Assembly (NCBI GenBank): GCA_031271345.1
Contig: JAISVX010000003.1
Span: 625,223 to 689,222, forward strand
Reading direction: 5' to 3'
Source: Lactobacillaceae bacterium
Lineage (GTDB): Bacteria > Pseudomonadota > Alphaproteobacteria > RF32 > CAG-239
Length of the DNA stretch: 64,000 nucleotides
Part shown: positions 1-8,800 of the stretch, piece by piece
How the letters are laid out: each line of letters starts with the position of its first letter
Position numbering within the stretch: the first letter of the stretch is position 1
Program-made: the position numbers and the translations under genes
The notes under the pieces: model-generated
Seen by the model: the letters and a program-made list of their open reading frames with translations, nothing else
What the model was told of the DNA's origin: nothing
The model's database searches: none

Positions 1-609
1 AAACAATTTTTCTCTTGTTATCTCTGCCGCCAAAAGCTTCAAAGGCATATCGGATATTTGGTCTTCAGGATAAAACCATGGGCTTAAAGGAAGATTATCG
101 GCCAAATATTTATAAAAATCATCTATATGCCTGCCAGTAAGGGCCGAGACCATAAACGTTTCTTTAAAATTTCCCGCCTGATTTATTTCTAATGTCAGAC
201 TCAAAAGCTTTTCTTTTTTAATAACATCTATTTTATTCAAAAGAAGTATTGCTTCTATCTTCTGTTCATTAAGTTTTTTTACTATCTCTTTTGTTTCATT
301 ATCAAAACCGCGTTTCGCATCAACAACCAAAACGACTATATCCGCGTCATTTGCGCCGTTCCACGCGGAAGAAACCATTGCCCTGTCCAAACGTCTTTTC
401 GGCTTAAATATTCCCGGAGTATCAATAAATACAATCTGGGTGTTTTCAAAGATATTAATGCCCCTGACCATGGTTCTTGTTGTCTGAACCTTTGGCGAAA
501 CAATTGATACTTTGGAGCCGACAAAATTATTTGTTATTGTTGATTTTCCAGCATTTGTAGCCCCGATTAACGCCACAAAGCCGCACCTTGTCTGAGCATC
601 ATTTTCCAT
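1..609 (-). CDS. era: GTPase Era, C-terminus cut by window edge
   Basis: Era is a membrane-associated GTPase that binds the 3' end of 16S rRNA and helps assemble the 30S subunit. The ORF track missed this frame because it runs off the left edge. I translated it as 203 codons. It has the G1 loop GATNAGKST, the Era-type switch region VQTTRT, the G3 motif DTPG and the G4 motif NKID, followed by SALTGRH in the G5 position. The C-terminal KH domain lies outside the window. The ATG at 609 overlaps the end of rnc by 11 bases, so the two are probably translationally coupled, which is the usual rnc-era arrangement. The 62-residue ORF listed at 336-524 is a shadow of this gene. Confidence 0.95.
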   Translation of the reverse strand, partial: MENDAQTRCGFVALIGATNAGKSTITNNFVGSKVSIVSPKVQTTRTMVRGINIFENTQIVFIDTPGIFKPKRRLDRAMVSSAWNGANDADIVVLVVDAKRGFDNETKEIVKKLNEQKIEAILLLNKIDVIKKEKLLSLTLEINQAGNFKETFMVSALTGRHIDDFYKYLADNLPLSPWFYPEDQISDMPLKLLAAEITREKLF

Positions 610-1258
610 GCCCAACCCCTAAGTAGTCCAACATTTTCTCAGCCGCTTCCTGCTCCGCAATTTTTTTGCTTTTTCCATGACCAAACTGAGGTTTAACATT
701 ATCAAAAGAAACCGACATATAAAATGTTGGCTCATGTTCGCTCCCTTCCCGATTAACAAGATTATATACGGGAACTCCCAATGATTTTACATGGGCTATT
801 TCCTGTAAAGCAGTTTTTGCATCTTTGGGAGGCTGCGTATTTTTTTCTATTAATTCTGCCCAGTGAGATTTAATAAAACTGCGGGCTTTTTCAAAACCGC
901 CGTCAATAAATATCGCTCCGATTAGCGCTTCGCAGACATCGCACAAAACGCTGTCATTTACGCGCAATTCTTCATTCGCAACAACAATATGTCTGTCAAG
1001 CTCCAGACTGCGGGCAACATCAGCCACAGTTTCCTGACAGACTAAACCCATATATCTTTGAGAAAGGTTTCCTTCAACATCATTTGGAAAAATATCATAA
1101 AGCATTTTCGCAACGCAAAGACCTAAAACCCTGTCTCCAAGAAACTCCAGCCTCTCATAGTTTTCATCAAACTTGGAAGTGTGGCTGCTATGGGTCAAAG
1201 CCTGCTCAAGAAGCTTAACGTCATTAAATTTGTAGCTAATTTTTTTTTCCAAATTCAT
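599..1258 (-). CDS. rnc: Ribonuclease III
   Basis: Double-strand-specific endoribonuclease that processes rRNA precursors and some mRNAs. The catalytic domain carries the signature ERLEFLGDRVL and the second acidic cluster CDVCEALIGAIFIDGG. The C-terminus is a double-stranded RNA-binding domain ending in KKIAEQEAAEKML. The ORF track starts at 1318, but that would overlap lepB by 55 bases. The internal ATG at 1258 (MNLEKKISYKF) starts 5 bases after the lepB stop and gives a 219-residue protein, close to the usual length of about 225, so I prefer it. The gene sits between lepB and era in a conserved alphaproteobacterial order. Confidence 0.95.
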   Translation of the reverse strand: MNLEKKISYKFNDVKLLEQALTHSSHTSKFDENYERLEFLGDRVLGLCVAKMLYDIFPNDVEGNLSQRYMGLVCQETVADVARSLELDRHIVVANEELRVNDSVLCDVCEALIGAIFIDGGFEKARSFIKSHWAELIEKNTQPPKDAKTALQEIAHVKSLGVPVYNLVNREGSEHEPTFYMSVSFDNVKPQFGHGKSKKIAEQEAAEKMLDYLGVGHGK

Positions 1259-1263
1259 GCTTA

Positions 1264-1989
1264 TTACTTTATTATGCTGAACAATCTGCGCCAGCGGATA
1301 ATTCTCGGCCATGTCCAAGGTTTATACCAGGCACCTTCATTATTGTGAGAGAAAAACAGCACTCTTGCCTTTCCAACAATATTTTCCATTGGAACCATCC
1401 CGACAATTCTTCTGCTGTCATCAGATCTGTCTCTGTTATCGCCCATCGCAAAAAATTTGCCTTCTGGAACGGTTATCTCTTCAAAATCATCAAAAGTTTC
1501 ATTGTCTGATATTTCAAAAATATTATGTTTAACGCCTTCCAAATCTTCAATATACTGCTTATATCTTGTCGGGTTCCCCGCGTCGTCTCTATCAACGTAA
1601 TCCTCAATTTGCTCGCGCTCAATCATCTTATCATTAATAAACAAACGTCCTTTAATAAGCTTAACCTTATCTCCGGGAAGAGCCACAACTCTTTTTATAA
1701 AATCTATTCTTTCGTCGCTGGGAAGCTTAAATACCACGACATCGCCGCGTTTTAATTCGCCTTTCCAGACCCTGCCTTCCCAAAGCGGAATGCTTAAAGG
1801 AAGCGAATGTTTTGAATATCCATAAGTATATTTTGACACAAAGAGATAGTCGCCGATATATAATGTCGGATACATTGACGAAGATGGTATTTTAAAAGGC
1901 TCAAATGCTAAAGTTCTAATTAATACCGCTATTACAATAGCATATATAACTGTTTTTATCGTATCCATAACACTGTTTGGTTTTTCCAT
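1264..1989 (-). CDS. lepB: Signal peptidase I
   Basis: Inner-membrane serine protease that removes signal peptides from exported proteins. An N-terminal membrane anchor (about residues 10-28) is followed by the catalytic serine in PSSSMYPTL, the catalytic lysine in FIKRVVALPGD, and the downstream box FFAMGDNRDRSDDSR. At 241 residues it matches the single-anchor alphaproteobacterial form. It lies between acpS and rnc, all transcribed leftwards, and ends 5 bases before my preferred rnc start. A purine-rich AAAGAGAGAAAA precedes the ATG as a plausible ribosome-binding site. Confidence 0.95.
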   Translation of the reverse strand: MEKPNSVMDTIKTVIYAIVIAVLIRTLAFEPFKIPSSSMYPTLYIGDYLFVSKYTYGYSKHSLPLSIPLWEGRVWKGELKRGDVVVFKLPSDERIDFIKRVVALPGDKVKLIKGRLFINDKMIEREQIEDYVDRDDAGNPTRYKQYIEDLEGVKHNIFEISDNETFDDFEEITVPEGKFFAMGDNRDRSDDSRRIVGMVPMENIVGKARVLFFSHNNEGAWYKPWTWPRIIRWRRLFSIIK

Positions 1990-2066
1990 TTTTTCTCTCT
2001 TTTATCTCTTAAATCAAAAACTTAAGCACCATAATATCCATTATTTATTTTATGGCAATAACTAAT

Positions 2067-2471
2067 TTATATTTTCTCAATCATTACAAAGGCTTGCGCC
2101 CAAGGATAATCATCCGTCATAGTTACATTAATAACCATTTCTCCGCCTTCCGTAAGTTTTTTCGCATGTTCCAGCGCCCCGCCGCTAAGCCTGATTATAG
2201 GCTTTCCAGACGGAAGATGCACAACCTCCATGTCCCGCCAAAACGTTCCGCGGCGCAAACCTGTTCCCAGGGCTTTTGAACAAGCTTCCTTAACCGCAAA
2301 TCTTTTGGCAACGGACGAAGCATATCTGCGTGGAGAAACTTTTTTTCTTTTCTCCATTTCCATTTTTTCATAATCGGAAAATATGCGGTTTATAAACCTG
2401 TCGCCGAAGGTTTCTATAGATTCTTCTATTCTGGTTATATTTGCCAAATCGCTGCCTATTCCAACTATCAT
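2067..2471 (-). CDS. acpS: Holo-[acyl-carrier-protein] synthase
   Basis: Transfers 4'-phosphopantetheine from coenzyme A to apo-ACP, switching on fatty-acid synthesis. The N-terminal metal-binding motif is IGSDLANI, and the second signature is FAVKEACSKALG, which holds the catalytic glutamate. At 134 residues it is a normal AcpS length. Its start overlaps the rsh stop by 4 bases (ATGA type), indicating translational coupling. The short gap to lepB holds no further gene. The pdxJ gene that often sits between rsh and acpS in alphaproteobacteria is absent here. Confidence 0.93.
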   Translation of the reverse strand: MIVGIGSDLANITRIEESIETFGDRFINRIFSDYEKMEMEKRKKVSPRRYASSVAKRFAVKEACSKALGTGLRRGTFWRDMEVVHLPSGKPIIRLSGGALEHAKKLTEGGEMVINVTMTDDYPWAQAFVMIEKI

Positions 2472-4615
2472 TGCTTATCCCTTGTAACATAGCTTATTAC
2501 TTTTGACGACCTTAGAGCCGCGATAATATCTTCCAAATGTCTGGCACTTTTTACTTCGACATCGATTATAAGCTCAACATAGCTGACTGTGCGGTATACT
2601 ATGGTTAAGTTTGATATATTGCCGTTGCTGCGGGCAACAATATTTGACAACTCGCCCAATGTTCCAGGCTCGTCGCTAAGCATAATCTTGAGCCTTGCCA
2701 CGTGCTTTTCATTTTCCGCATCATCGCCCCAGGCAATATCCAGCCATCTTTCCGGCTCTTTTGCAAACTGCTCTAAAACTTTGCAATCTATTGTATGAAC
2801 CGCAACACCCTTGCCGGTAGTAACGATTCCGACAATTCTATCTCCGGGAATAGGGTGGCAGCAGCCGGAAAAATGAACCGCCATGCCTGGAACCAAACCC
2901 CTTATCTGCAAAGGGGTAGCTTTTTTCTTTTTATCTCTTTTCTTAAACACGGGAGATTTAATCGCACTTACCACCTTGGCAAGTTTGGATTGTTTATATC
3001 CCGGGTACGTAACCCTTAAAACATCCCACCCTGTTACCAGACCTTCCCCAACCTTTGCATAAATATCATCAACCGTATCAGCTTCAAAGTTTTGCAGCAC
3101 TGTCGCCAATATTTTATCTGACAGCTCCAATTTTTCAGACTTAAACGTTCTTTGCAAAATTTCGTGACCAAGCGTAATAAACTGGTCTCTTTTATACGCC
3201 CTTAAATATCTTCTTATGGCTGCTCTAGCTTTGCCCGTCACGACAAATCTTTCCCACTCGGCGGAAGGATGCTGCGCGCTTGATGTTAAAATTTCCACCT
3301 GATCGCCATTTTGTAAAATTGTTCTAAGAGGTTTTATCTCTCCATTGATTTTTGCGCCAACGCAGGTATTTCCGACGGAAGAGTGGACAGCATAAGCAAA
3401 GTCAACGGGCGTCGAGTTTATCGGAAGCCCGATTAAATCTCCTTTCGGAGTAAAGCAAAACACCTGGTCATTATACATCTCCAGCTTGGTATTTTCCAAA
3501 AATTCCTCTGGATTTGACGCCTGGTCCAAAATGTCTAACAACTCGCGCACCCATCTAAAGTTTTTGCCTTCGGCTTTCTGCCCTTGCTTATAAGCCCAGT
3601 GGGCTGCAACGCCTTTCTCCGCGACTTCGTGCATTTCGTTGGTTCTAATCTGGATTTCAATTCTTGTATTTTCAGGACCGATAACGCCTGTATGAATAGA
3701 TTGATAGCCGTTGGGCTTAGGGGTGGAAATATAATCTTTAAATCTTCTCGGAACCATGTGGTACTTGCTATGCACAACCCCGAGAGCCTGATAACAGCTG
3801 CCAATATCATCAACGCAAATTCTAAATGCCATAATATCCGATAATTGTTCAAAGGTCGCGTTTTTCTGCTGCATTTTCCGCCAAATTGAATATGGAGTTT
3901 TTTCACGACCGGTAATTGTCGCCTTTATTCCGTTTTCTTCCATATCTTTTTTAAGCTGCTTGATAATTTTGGGAACAATATTGCTGCCCTGCTCTCTTAA
4001 AAAGTTTAGACGCGCGACGATTGAATCGTGGGCTTCTTTGTGCAGTTCGTCAAACGCTATTTCTTCAAGCTCGCTTTTAAGCTCCTGCATACCAATTCTT
4101 TCCGCTAAAGGAGCGTAAATATCCAATGTTTCTTTGGCAATTCTTTTACGTTTTTCAGGCTTTTCAAGAAAATGCAGAGTGCGCATATTATGAAGCCTGT
4201 CCGCCAGCTTTATAAGGAGAACTCTGATGTCTTCGCTCATCGCCAGCAAAAGCTTGCGGAAATTTTCCGCCTGCTTGCTGTCAACGGACTTCTGTTCAAT
4301 CAACGCCAGTTTTGTAACGCCGTCGACAACGGACGCCACCTGCTCGCCAAACAAATTTTTGATTTCTTCAATTGTTGTATCCGTATCTTCGACAGTATCA
4401 TGCAAGAGACCGGCAATAATGGATGCCGTGTCTAATTTCATTTTTGTTAAAATGCCGGCGACTTCCACAGGGTGCGAATAATATGGGTCTCCCGAAGCTC
4501 TAAGCTGGGAGCCGTGTTTTTTCATGGTAAGCACGTACGCCTTATTTAATGCGTCTTCATCGGCATCCGGGTCGTAAGATTTAACTAACTCTACTAATTC
4601 ATACTGTCTTAACAT
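2468..4615 (-). CDS. rsh: Bifunctional (p)ppGpp synthetase/hydrolase (Rsh)
   Basis: Makes and degrades the stringent-response alarmone (p)ppGpp. The N-terminal HD hydrolase has LLHDTVEDTD and ADRLHNMRTL. The synthetase domain (about residues 230-345) has GREKTPYSIWRKM, DIMAFRI, NGYQSIHTG and the EIQIRT motif. A TGS domain follows (about 385-445) and an ACT domain closes the protein (about 640-715). All the hallmark residues of both catalytic halves are present, so it should be bifunctional, as expected for the single Rsh of alphaproteobacteria. It lies downstream of rpoZ, whose own terminator separates the two, so rsh probably has its own promoter. Confidence 0.95.
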   Translation of the reverse strand: MLRQYELVELVKSYDPDADEDALNKAYVLTMKKHGSQLRASGDPYYSHPVEVAGILTKMKLDTASIIAGLLHDTVEDTDTTIEEIKNLFGEQVASVVDGVTKLALIEQKSVDSKQAENFRKLLLAMSEDIRVLLIKLADRLHNMRTLHFLEKPEKRKRIAKETLDIYAPLAERIGMQELKSELEEIAFDELHKEAHDSIVARLNFLREQGSNIVPKIIKQLKKDMEENGIKATITGREKTPYSIWRKMQQKNATFEQLSDIMAFRICVDDIGSCYQALGVVHSKYHMVPRRFKDYISTPKPNGYQSIHTGVIGPENTRIEIQIRTNEMHEVAEKGVAAHWAYKQGQKAEGKNFRWVRELLDILDQASNPEEFLENTKLEMYNDQVFCFTPKGDLIGLPINSTPVDFAYAVHSSVGNTCVGAKINGEIKPLRTILQNGDQVEILTSSAQHPSAEWERFVVTGKARAAIRRYLRAYKRDQFITLGHEILQRTFKSEKLELSDKILATVLQNFEADTVDDIYAKVGEGLVTGWDVLRVTYPGYKQSKLAKVVSAIKSPVFKKRDKKKKATPLQIRGLVPGMAVHFSGCCHPIPGDRIVGIVTTGKGVAVHTIDCKVLEQFAKEPERWLDIAWGDDAENEKHVARLKIMLSDEPGTLGELSNIVARSNGNISNLTIVYRTVSYVELIIDVEVKSARHLEDIIAALRSSKVISYVTRDKQ

Positions 4616-4658
4616 AAATCACATTATATTTTAGAAATTTTAACACTGGACTTAAAAT

Positions 4659-4688
4659 ACTATAGAACTAGCAAAAATACTACAACAA
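4659..4688 (-). promoter_or_regulatory. Possible sigma70 promoter for rsh
   Basis: On the minus strand TTGTTG (4683-4688) and TATAGT (4659-4664) are separated by 18 bases and lie about 45 bases upstream of the rsh start. The -35 match is weak; the position between the rpoZ terminator and rsh supports the call. Confidence 0.4.
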
Positions 4689-4730
4689 AAAACTTAATTT
4701 TTACTTTAGAATCTGTTCCAGTCTTATAGG

Positions 4731-4762
4731 CAAAGAAAAAAGCAGAATACTAATATTCTGCT
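4731..4762 (-). terminator. Rho-independent terminator of rpoZ
   Basis: A perfect 9-bp stem AGCAGAATA/TATTCTGCT with a 4-base loop is followed on the minus strand by TTTTTC. It lies 26 bases beyond the rpoZ stop. Confidence 0.8.
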
Positions 4763-4787
4763 TTCGGATTTTTTTATATGCAAAAGA

Positions 4788-5264
4788 TTACATATCTATA
4801 TCGTCATCCATATCAAAATCCATGTCCATTCCGTCATCGAAACCAGTTTCGGATTCTTCTGTTTCACCAAAACCTTCGTCATAGTCTGATTCCAGCTCCA
4901 TACCGTTGCTGTCTTGGAATTGCATATCATCAGCCAGCTCAGATTCTAATAAAACGCCTGAAAACTCATCGTCAAGCTCTGACAATTCTTTTTCTGCGGC
5001 TAAAATTTCTAATTCTTCTTCTTCTGGTTCTTCAACTTCAACAAATTTTTGTAAACCAATAACTAAAGATTTCTGCAATTCTTCAATGCTGATTGTTTCA
5101 TCTGCTATTTCGCGCAATGCGACGACAGTGTTTTTATCATTATCACGTGGAACAGTCAAAGATGAACCTGAACCAATATCTCTAGCTCTTTGCGCTGCAA
5201 CCATTAATAGCTCGTAACGGTTAGGAATTTTATCTATGCAGTCTTCTACGGTAACGCGTGCCAT
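4788..5264 (-). CDS. rpoZ: RNA polymerase omega subunit
   Basis: Small subunit that helps assemble RNA polymerase and contributes to the (p)ppGpp site in proteobacteria. The N-terminus [20 protein letters not shown] and the following [11 protein letters not shown] are typical of omega, and the conserved helix region continues to about residue 70 ([13 protein letters not shown]). At 158 residues it is longer than E. coli omega (91) because of a strongly acidic tail (about 95-158) rich in Glu and Asp with Met-Asp runs at the end. Extended omega tails are common in alphaproteobacteria. It stands directly upstream of rsh in the usual order. Confidence 0.93.
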   Translation of the reverse strand: MARVTVEDCIDKIPNRYELLMVAAQRARDIGSGSSLTVPRDNDKNTVVALREIADETISIEELQKSLVIGLQKFVEVEEPEEEELEILAAEKELSELDDEFSGVLLESELADDMQFQDSNGMELESDYDEGFGETEESETGFDDGMDMDFDMDDDIDM

Positions 5265-5296
5265 TTTATTAACCTTATAAATTTAAACTTTCATAC

Positions 5297-5325
5297 TGTA
5301 TACTAATTATGAATCAAAAAAGCAA
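5297..5325 (-). promoter_or_regulatory. Likely sigma70 promoter for rpoZ
   Basis: Minus-strand TTGCTT (5320-5325) and TATACA (5297-5302) have a 17-base spacer and sit about 30 bases upstream of the rpoZ ATG. The TTGCTT/TTGCAA type of -35 recurs at other promoters in this window. Confidence 0.5.
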
Positions 5326-5350
5326 TAAAAAACTTTTAAAAAACAGCTTT

Positions 5351-6595
5351 TTAATAATTCATTATAACAGGACTGTCTATCAAAGTTTCCTGTATTTTCA
5401 AAATTTCCTTGCGCAATTCGTCTCCAGAGCTTCTAACCTCAAGCACATCTTCAATCGGAGCTTTATACATTTCAGCGATTGACTGCATGGTAGCATATTG
5501 CTGCTGCGCGGATTCATCATCCAGCATCTGAACCTCTTTTTCATAAACTTTTCTTTGATAGTTCATTATTGACGGAATATATTTGCTGTTCAGCGACGCA
5601 ACCCTGTATGCTTTAAAAGTTTTATCGCAGGTATAAGCCCAAGAGTTTAAATCAAACCCCTGTTTGCCGATAACTTTTAAAAACTTATACTCCAAACCCG
5701 CCAGTCTGATTTTCTGGGCAAGCCTCTGGCACGGATTAACAACCGCTTTTAAAGCCTGAACGGGCAGACCTTTTCCATTATCAATCTCCCATGCCTCAAG
5801 CAAAGAGCCGGCTTCAGATATTTTCAAAACATTATAATCCTCTTCGCCAAACTTCTCCACATCATAAATCGTGCTGACAAAGGCTTTCACATCGGCTGAG
5901 GTTAGCGGGCTGTCCTTTGTCGGGTTTATGGTTCTCAGCCTGCTTTTTAGCGACTGGCTGATGCCGGAGCCAGGATAATAATTTTCCTCTGGAACCAGTT
6001 CCTTAATCTTATTAAAAAACTCTGGGTCATATTTTGTTTTTCCCGGGTTTGATAAAAACCTCTTTCTCGGAATCTCTTCTGTTTCTCTATAACTAGGCCA
6101 CGCCTCGGGCATAAGCATAAAATATAAATAAGGCGAAAGAAACTCAATGTCTTCAATGTCTTCAAGCTCTCGTGCAATCCTTGTCGGAAACCTGTTTTTT
6201 GTTTCTTTTATTCCCGGCATATTTAATATTTTTTCAGGTATGCCCGGAACCGTATGCAGATATGGTCCGATATACTCCCAATATTCCTTCGGAATAACAT
6301 TTAATACTCTCTCCAGATTTTTTTCTTCCTCGTGAGGAATTCTTTTGGTTGAAGAGCCATAAGAAACTATAGTAGCTTTGAAAACTTCATCAAAAACATT
6401 CCCAATATTCCAATGATAGTCATACTTTCTATCAAAATCTTGATTTGGGTTAATATATTTTTCTCTCAACTCCTCTATAGGAGGAAGCTTTTCTTCCAAA
6501 TCAATGTCAAAAAGCCGCGTATAATCGGCAACTTGAGCGAAAGCCGAACCGCACAAAACAAACGAGAAAAAACTAACGAATAAAAATTTTATCAT
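5351..6595 (-). CDS. Exported protein of unknown function (414 aa)
   Basis: I do not recognise this family. The first 20 residues form a clear Sec signal peptide with a hydrophobic core (FLFVSFFSFVLCGSAFA) and an AFA|Q cleavage site, so the protein is probably periplasmic. The mature part is mixed-charge, rich in Glu/Lys and aromatic residues, with no further membrane segment. A single pair of cysteines (NPCQRLA and AYTCDKT) could form a disulphide. Its ATG overlaps the stop of the DUF4139 gene by 4 bases, so the two are translationally coupled and may act together in the periplasm. Confidence 0.8.
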   Translation of the reverse strand: MIKFLFVSFFSFVLCGSAFAQVADYTRLFDIDLEEKLPPIEELREKYINPNQDFDRKYDYHWNIGNVFDEVFKATIVSYGSSTKRIPHEEEKNLERVLNVIPKEYWEYIGPYLHTVPGIPEKILNMPGIKETKNRFPTRIARELEDIEDIEFLSPYLYFMLMPEAWPSYRETEEIPRKRFLSNPGKTKYDPEFFNKIKELVPEENYYPGSGISQSLKSRLRTINPTKDSPLTSADVKAFVSTIYDVEKFGEEDYNVLKISEAGSLLEAWEIDNGKGLPVQALKAVVNPCQRLAQKIRLAGLEYKFLKVIGKQGFDLNSWAYTCDKTFKAYRVASLNSKYIPSIMNYQRKVYEKEVQMLDDESAQQQYATMQSIAEMYKAPIEDVLEVRSSGDELRKEILKIQETLIDSPVIMNY

Positions 6596-8061
6596 TGCTG
6601 TCTTGAAATCCTCACCTTAAACTTCAACTCAACCTTATCTTTGCTTGGAACATTTATTGTCCAGTTAACAACATTCTGAGACTTTTTATCTGAAGGGTGA
6701 GATTCCGACAAAATACTCCAGTCATCATATATATTCTGCTCAAAAACAACCATTGCATCTTCAGATTTTGAATTATTAATTGTTACCTCGACATCAATTT
6801 CTCTTACGTTTTTAGCAATTACTGTCGTATTTGCGATTTTTCCTTTTGCAAATACGTCGGAAGCAATACCAAGATTCAGCTCGCCTTTTTCATTTACAGC
6901 CAGCTGCTTAATGTTGCTCTCGCCGATAAACTGTGTTTTATTGCTGTCGTCTTTATTATAAAATCTTACAATACCCATTGGCAAAGGCATTCCAATATTT
7001 GACTCCTGGTCGTTCGTAATTTTATAAACCGTCTGCGGATGAGTCTCCGTAAACTCTCCATTGCCGGAATATGAATTCATATAAAGAGGAGACGTAAGTT
7101 TATATTCTTTTGTATAAGCGACATTATTGCTTTCAAACAATTTGATTTGTTTTGTCTGCTGATTTTTAATTGTTGTGTTAAACGGAATCGTATAAATATG
7201 ATATTCCCCGACTGTTCCCTGAGTGGAGTAGCCGCCGCCATCGCCGCCGCTATAAGCCGGAGCGGATTCTTCGGTCATGACCATATCCATAACCATTCCT
7301 TTCATCATGGCATTTCTTGCAAGAGGAACAACGCCTGGAGAATTATAAACCTGATTAACTGTTCCTGAAATAAACTGAATAGACGCGTTCTTATAATCAA
7401 CGCCGGAATTATTTGTCAAAGTAACGAAGCTTTCTAAAGCCATCGACTTATCATCGGTAATATTCGCGACATAATCAGCCCTCCATGTCATACCGCTTGT
7501 AAGGTAACTAAGCTCAATATCTTTTGCGGAAACGCTGCTGTTTTCCATGCTTATGACAAATGTCGGTTTTGTGCGGAGATTATAAGGAAGCTCATCAAAG
7601 ATTATGCGTCCTGGAAAATTTGTTTCAATACCATAATCAAATTTCAAAACCGCCCCATATTCGCTTTCAACCACATAAGCTTCCGAGAAAGTAGTTCTTC
7701 CCGTCTGCTGGTCGGTAATCGCTGTTTTAACTTTTTTTCCGACTGACTCTTTAAGAATGCTGGCTGGATTGATTATGTTGAAATCATAGTTCTGTTCCAA
7801 AACTTTTATGCCGCTGGCATTGACGATAGCGGTCTCCGGCTTCATCTGCCTAGCCACGCCGACAAATGCTATTGAGCTTTTGCCATTGGGAAGAGTAACT
7901 CTGCGGGTGTCTTTTACCAATGCCAGATTGTCATTATATACGCTTATGGTCAATCCGACATTATTATCTATATCAAGCTTTACCTCTTCGCCGACTTCGG
8001 CAAAAGCATAAGCTGGAACCAGCGCTGCGGCTGTTAAAACTGATAAAAACTTTGATTTCAT
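6592..8061 (-). CDS. Exported DUF4139-family protein
   Basis: A 489-residue protein with a signal peptide (MKSKFLSVLTAAALVPAYAFA, cleavage after AFA). The region LSYLTSGMTWRADYVANI and the later beta-rich part ending in VELKFKVRISRQQ resemble DUF4139, a domain of exported proteins of unknown role that are sometimes labelled mucoidy-inhibitor-like. A Gly/Ser/Tyr-rich linker (SGGDGGGYSTQG) lies mid-protein, next to a Met-rich patch (MMKGMVMDMVMTEE). A good ribosome-binding site (AGGAG) precedes the start. It is followed by the coupled 414-residue exported protein. The family assignment is from motif memory only. Confidence 0.7.
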   Translation of the reverse strand: MKSKFLSVLTAAALVPAYAFAEVGEEVKLDIDNNVGLTISVYNDNLALVKDTRRVTLPNGKSSIAFVGVARQMKPETAIVNASGIKVLEQNYDFNIINPASILKESVGKKVKTAITDQQTGRTTFSEAYVVESEYGAVLKFDYGIETNFPGRIIFDELPYNLRTKPTFVISMENSSVSAKDIELSYLTSGMTWRADYVANITDDKSMALESFVTLTNNSGVDYKNASIQFISGTVNQVYNSPGVVPLARNAMMKGMVMDMVMTEESAPAYSGGDGGGYSTQGTVGEYHIYTIPFNTTIKNQQTKQIKLFESNNVAYTKEYKLTSPLYMNSYSGNGEFTETHPQTVYKITNDQESNIGMPLPMGIVRFYNKDDSNKTQFIGESNIKQLAVNEKGELNLGIASDVFAKGKIANTTVIAKNVREIDVEVTINNSKSEDAMVVFEQNIYDDWSILSESHPSDKKSQNVVNWTINVPSKDKVELKFKVRISRQQ

Positions 8062-8079
8062 AATAAATACTCCTTTTTA

Positions 8080-8766
8080 CTAAATAAATGTAAGAATTAG
8101 TCCAACCGCTATGGGAATTGATAAATTATCATCAATCTTTATTTTGTCATCAAACACTTCCGCAAATGTTGCGGCAAAGCATGCTATTATGCTTGCATAG
8201 TTCACTGCCAGCAGCGGATTACATGCTAACACCACTATAAGCGAACTGATGAAAAAAGCAATAGTTCCTTCCATTGATTTTTTTGCTCTGAGCTTCCTTA
8301 TGCCGTAGATTTTTCCAAATACCGCCGCAAAAGTGTCGGATATGAGCATAATTGATAAAGACACCGCAGCGACTTCTTTTGAAAAAACAGCGACACATAT
8401 CATTGCAGAAAGCAAAACATACATTGAACCGCTGACTTCAAAATTTGTTTTTTTACTTTCTTTGGTTCTCAGCATCTTAAAAAACAGCTTTCCATAAGTT
8501 GCCCTCACCCAAGTCCATCTTTTATAGTTTCCAAACTCCAAAAGCATATTGACTAAAAGCATTAGAGAAAAAAGGGCAAAAGCAGCCCTTTCGTTCGCAA
8601 AATATATAAACACAGGTATCCATAACGAGCTTAAATGTATGGATTTTCGCATAAGTTCTCTTTTAATAGATTTTGTAAAAATAAATCTAAACTTTAAAAG
8701 ATTCGGTCTTGGAACATATTTCTTAATTTTCTCTTTCCAAGATTTGGTTTGCTTCATCTTAAACAT
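8080..8766 (-). CDS. Dolichol/phytol/diacylglycerol kinase-like membrane protein (COG0170 type)
   Basis: The 228-residue protein has a basic cytosolic N-terminus and five to six hydrophobic segments. ELMRKSIHLSSLW near the start, ISDTFAAVFGKIYG in the middle and FAEVFDDKIKIDDN near the end match the CTP-dependent lipid kinase family that includes yeast Dgk1/Sec59 and plant phytol kinase. These enzymes phosphorylate a lipid alcohol at the membrane. The specific substrate here cannot be told. Conserved acidic and basic residues of the family (RKxxH, SDxxAxxxGxxxG) are kept. AGGAGC upstream of the ATG supports the start. It sits between alaS and the DUF4139 gene on the same strand. Confidence 0.65.
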   Translation of the reverse strand: MFKMKQTKSWKEKIKKYVPRPNLLKFRFIFTKSIKRELMRKSIHLSSLWIPVFIYFANERAAFALFSLMLLVNMLLEFGNYKRWTWVRATYGKLFFKMLRTKESKKTNFEVSGSMYVLLSAMICVAVFSKEVAAVSLSIMLISDTFAAVFGKIYGIRKLRAKKSMEGTIAFFISSLIVVLACNPLLAVNYASIIACFAATFAEVFDDKIKIDDNLSIPIAVGLILTFI

Positions 8767-8800
8767 ACACGCTCCTAATAATTAATCTGACGCCAAAACT

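Noticed and set aside
1258-1318. 20-residue N-terminal extension of RNase III in the ORF track
   Set aside because: It would overlap lepB by 55 bases and has no counterpart in the family; the ATG at 1258 fits.
3535-3906. 123-residue minus-strand ORF
   Set aside because: Inside rsh in another frame; rsh is complete with all catalytic motifs.
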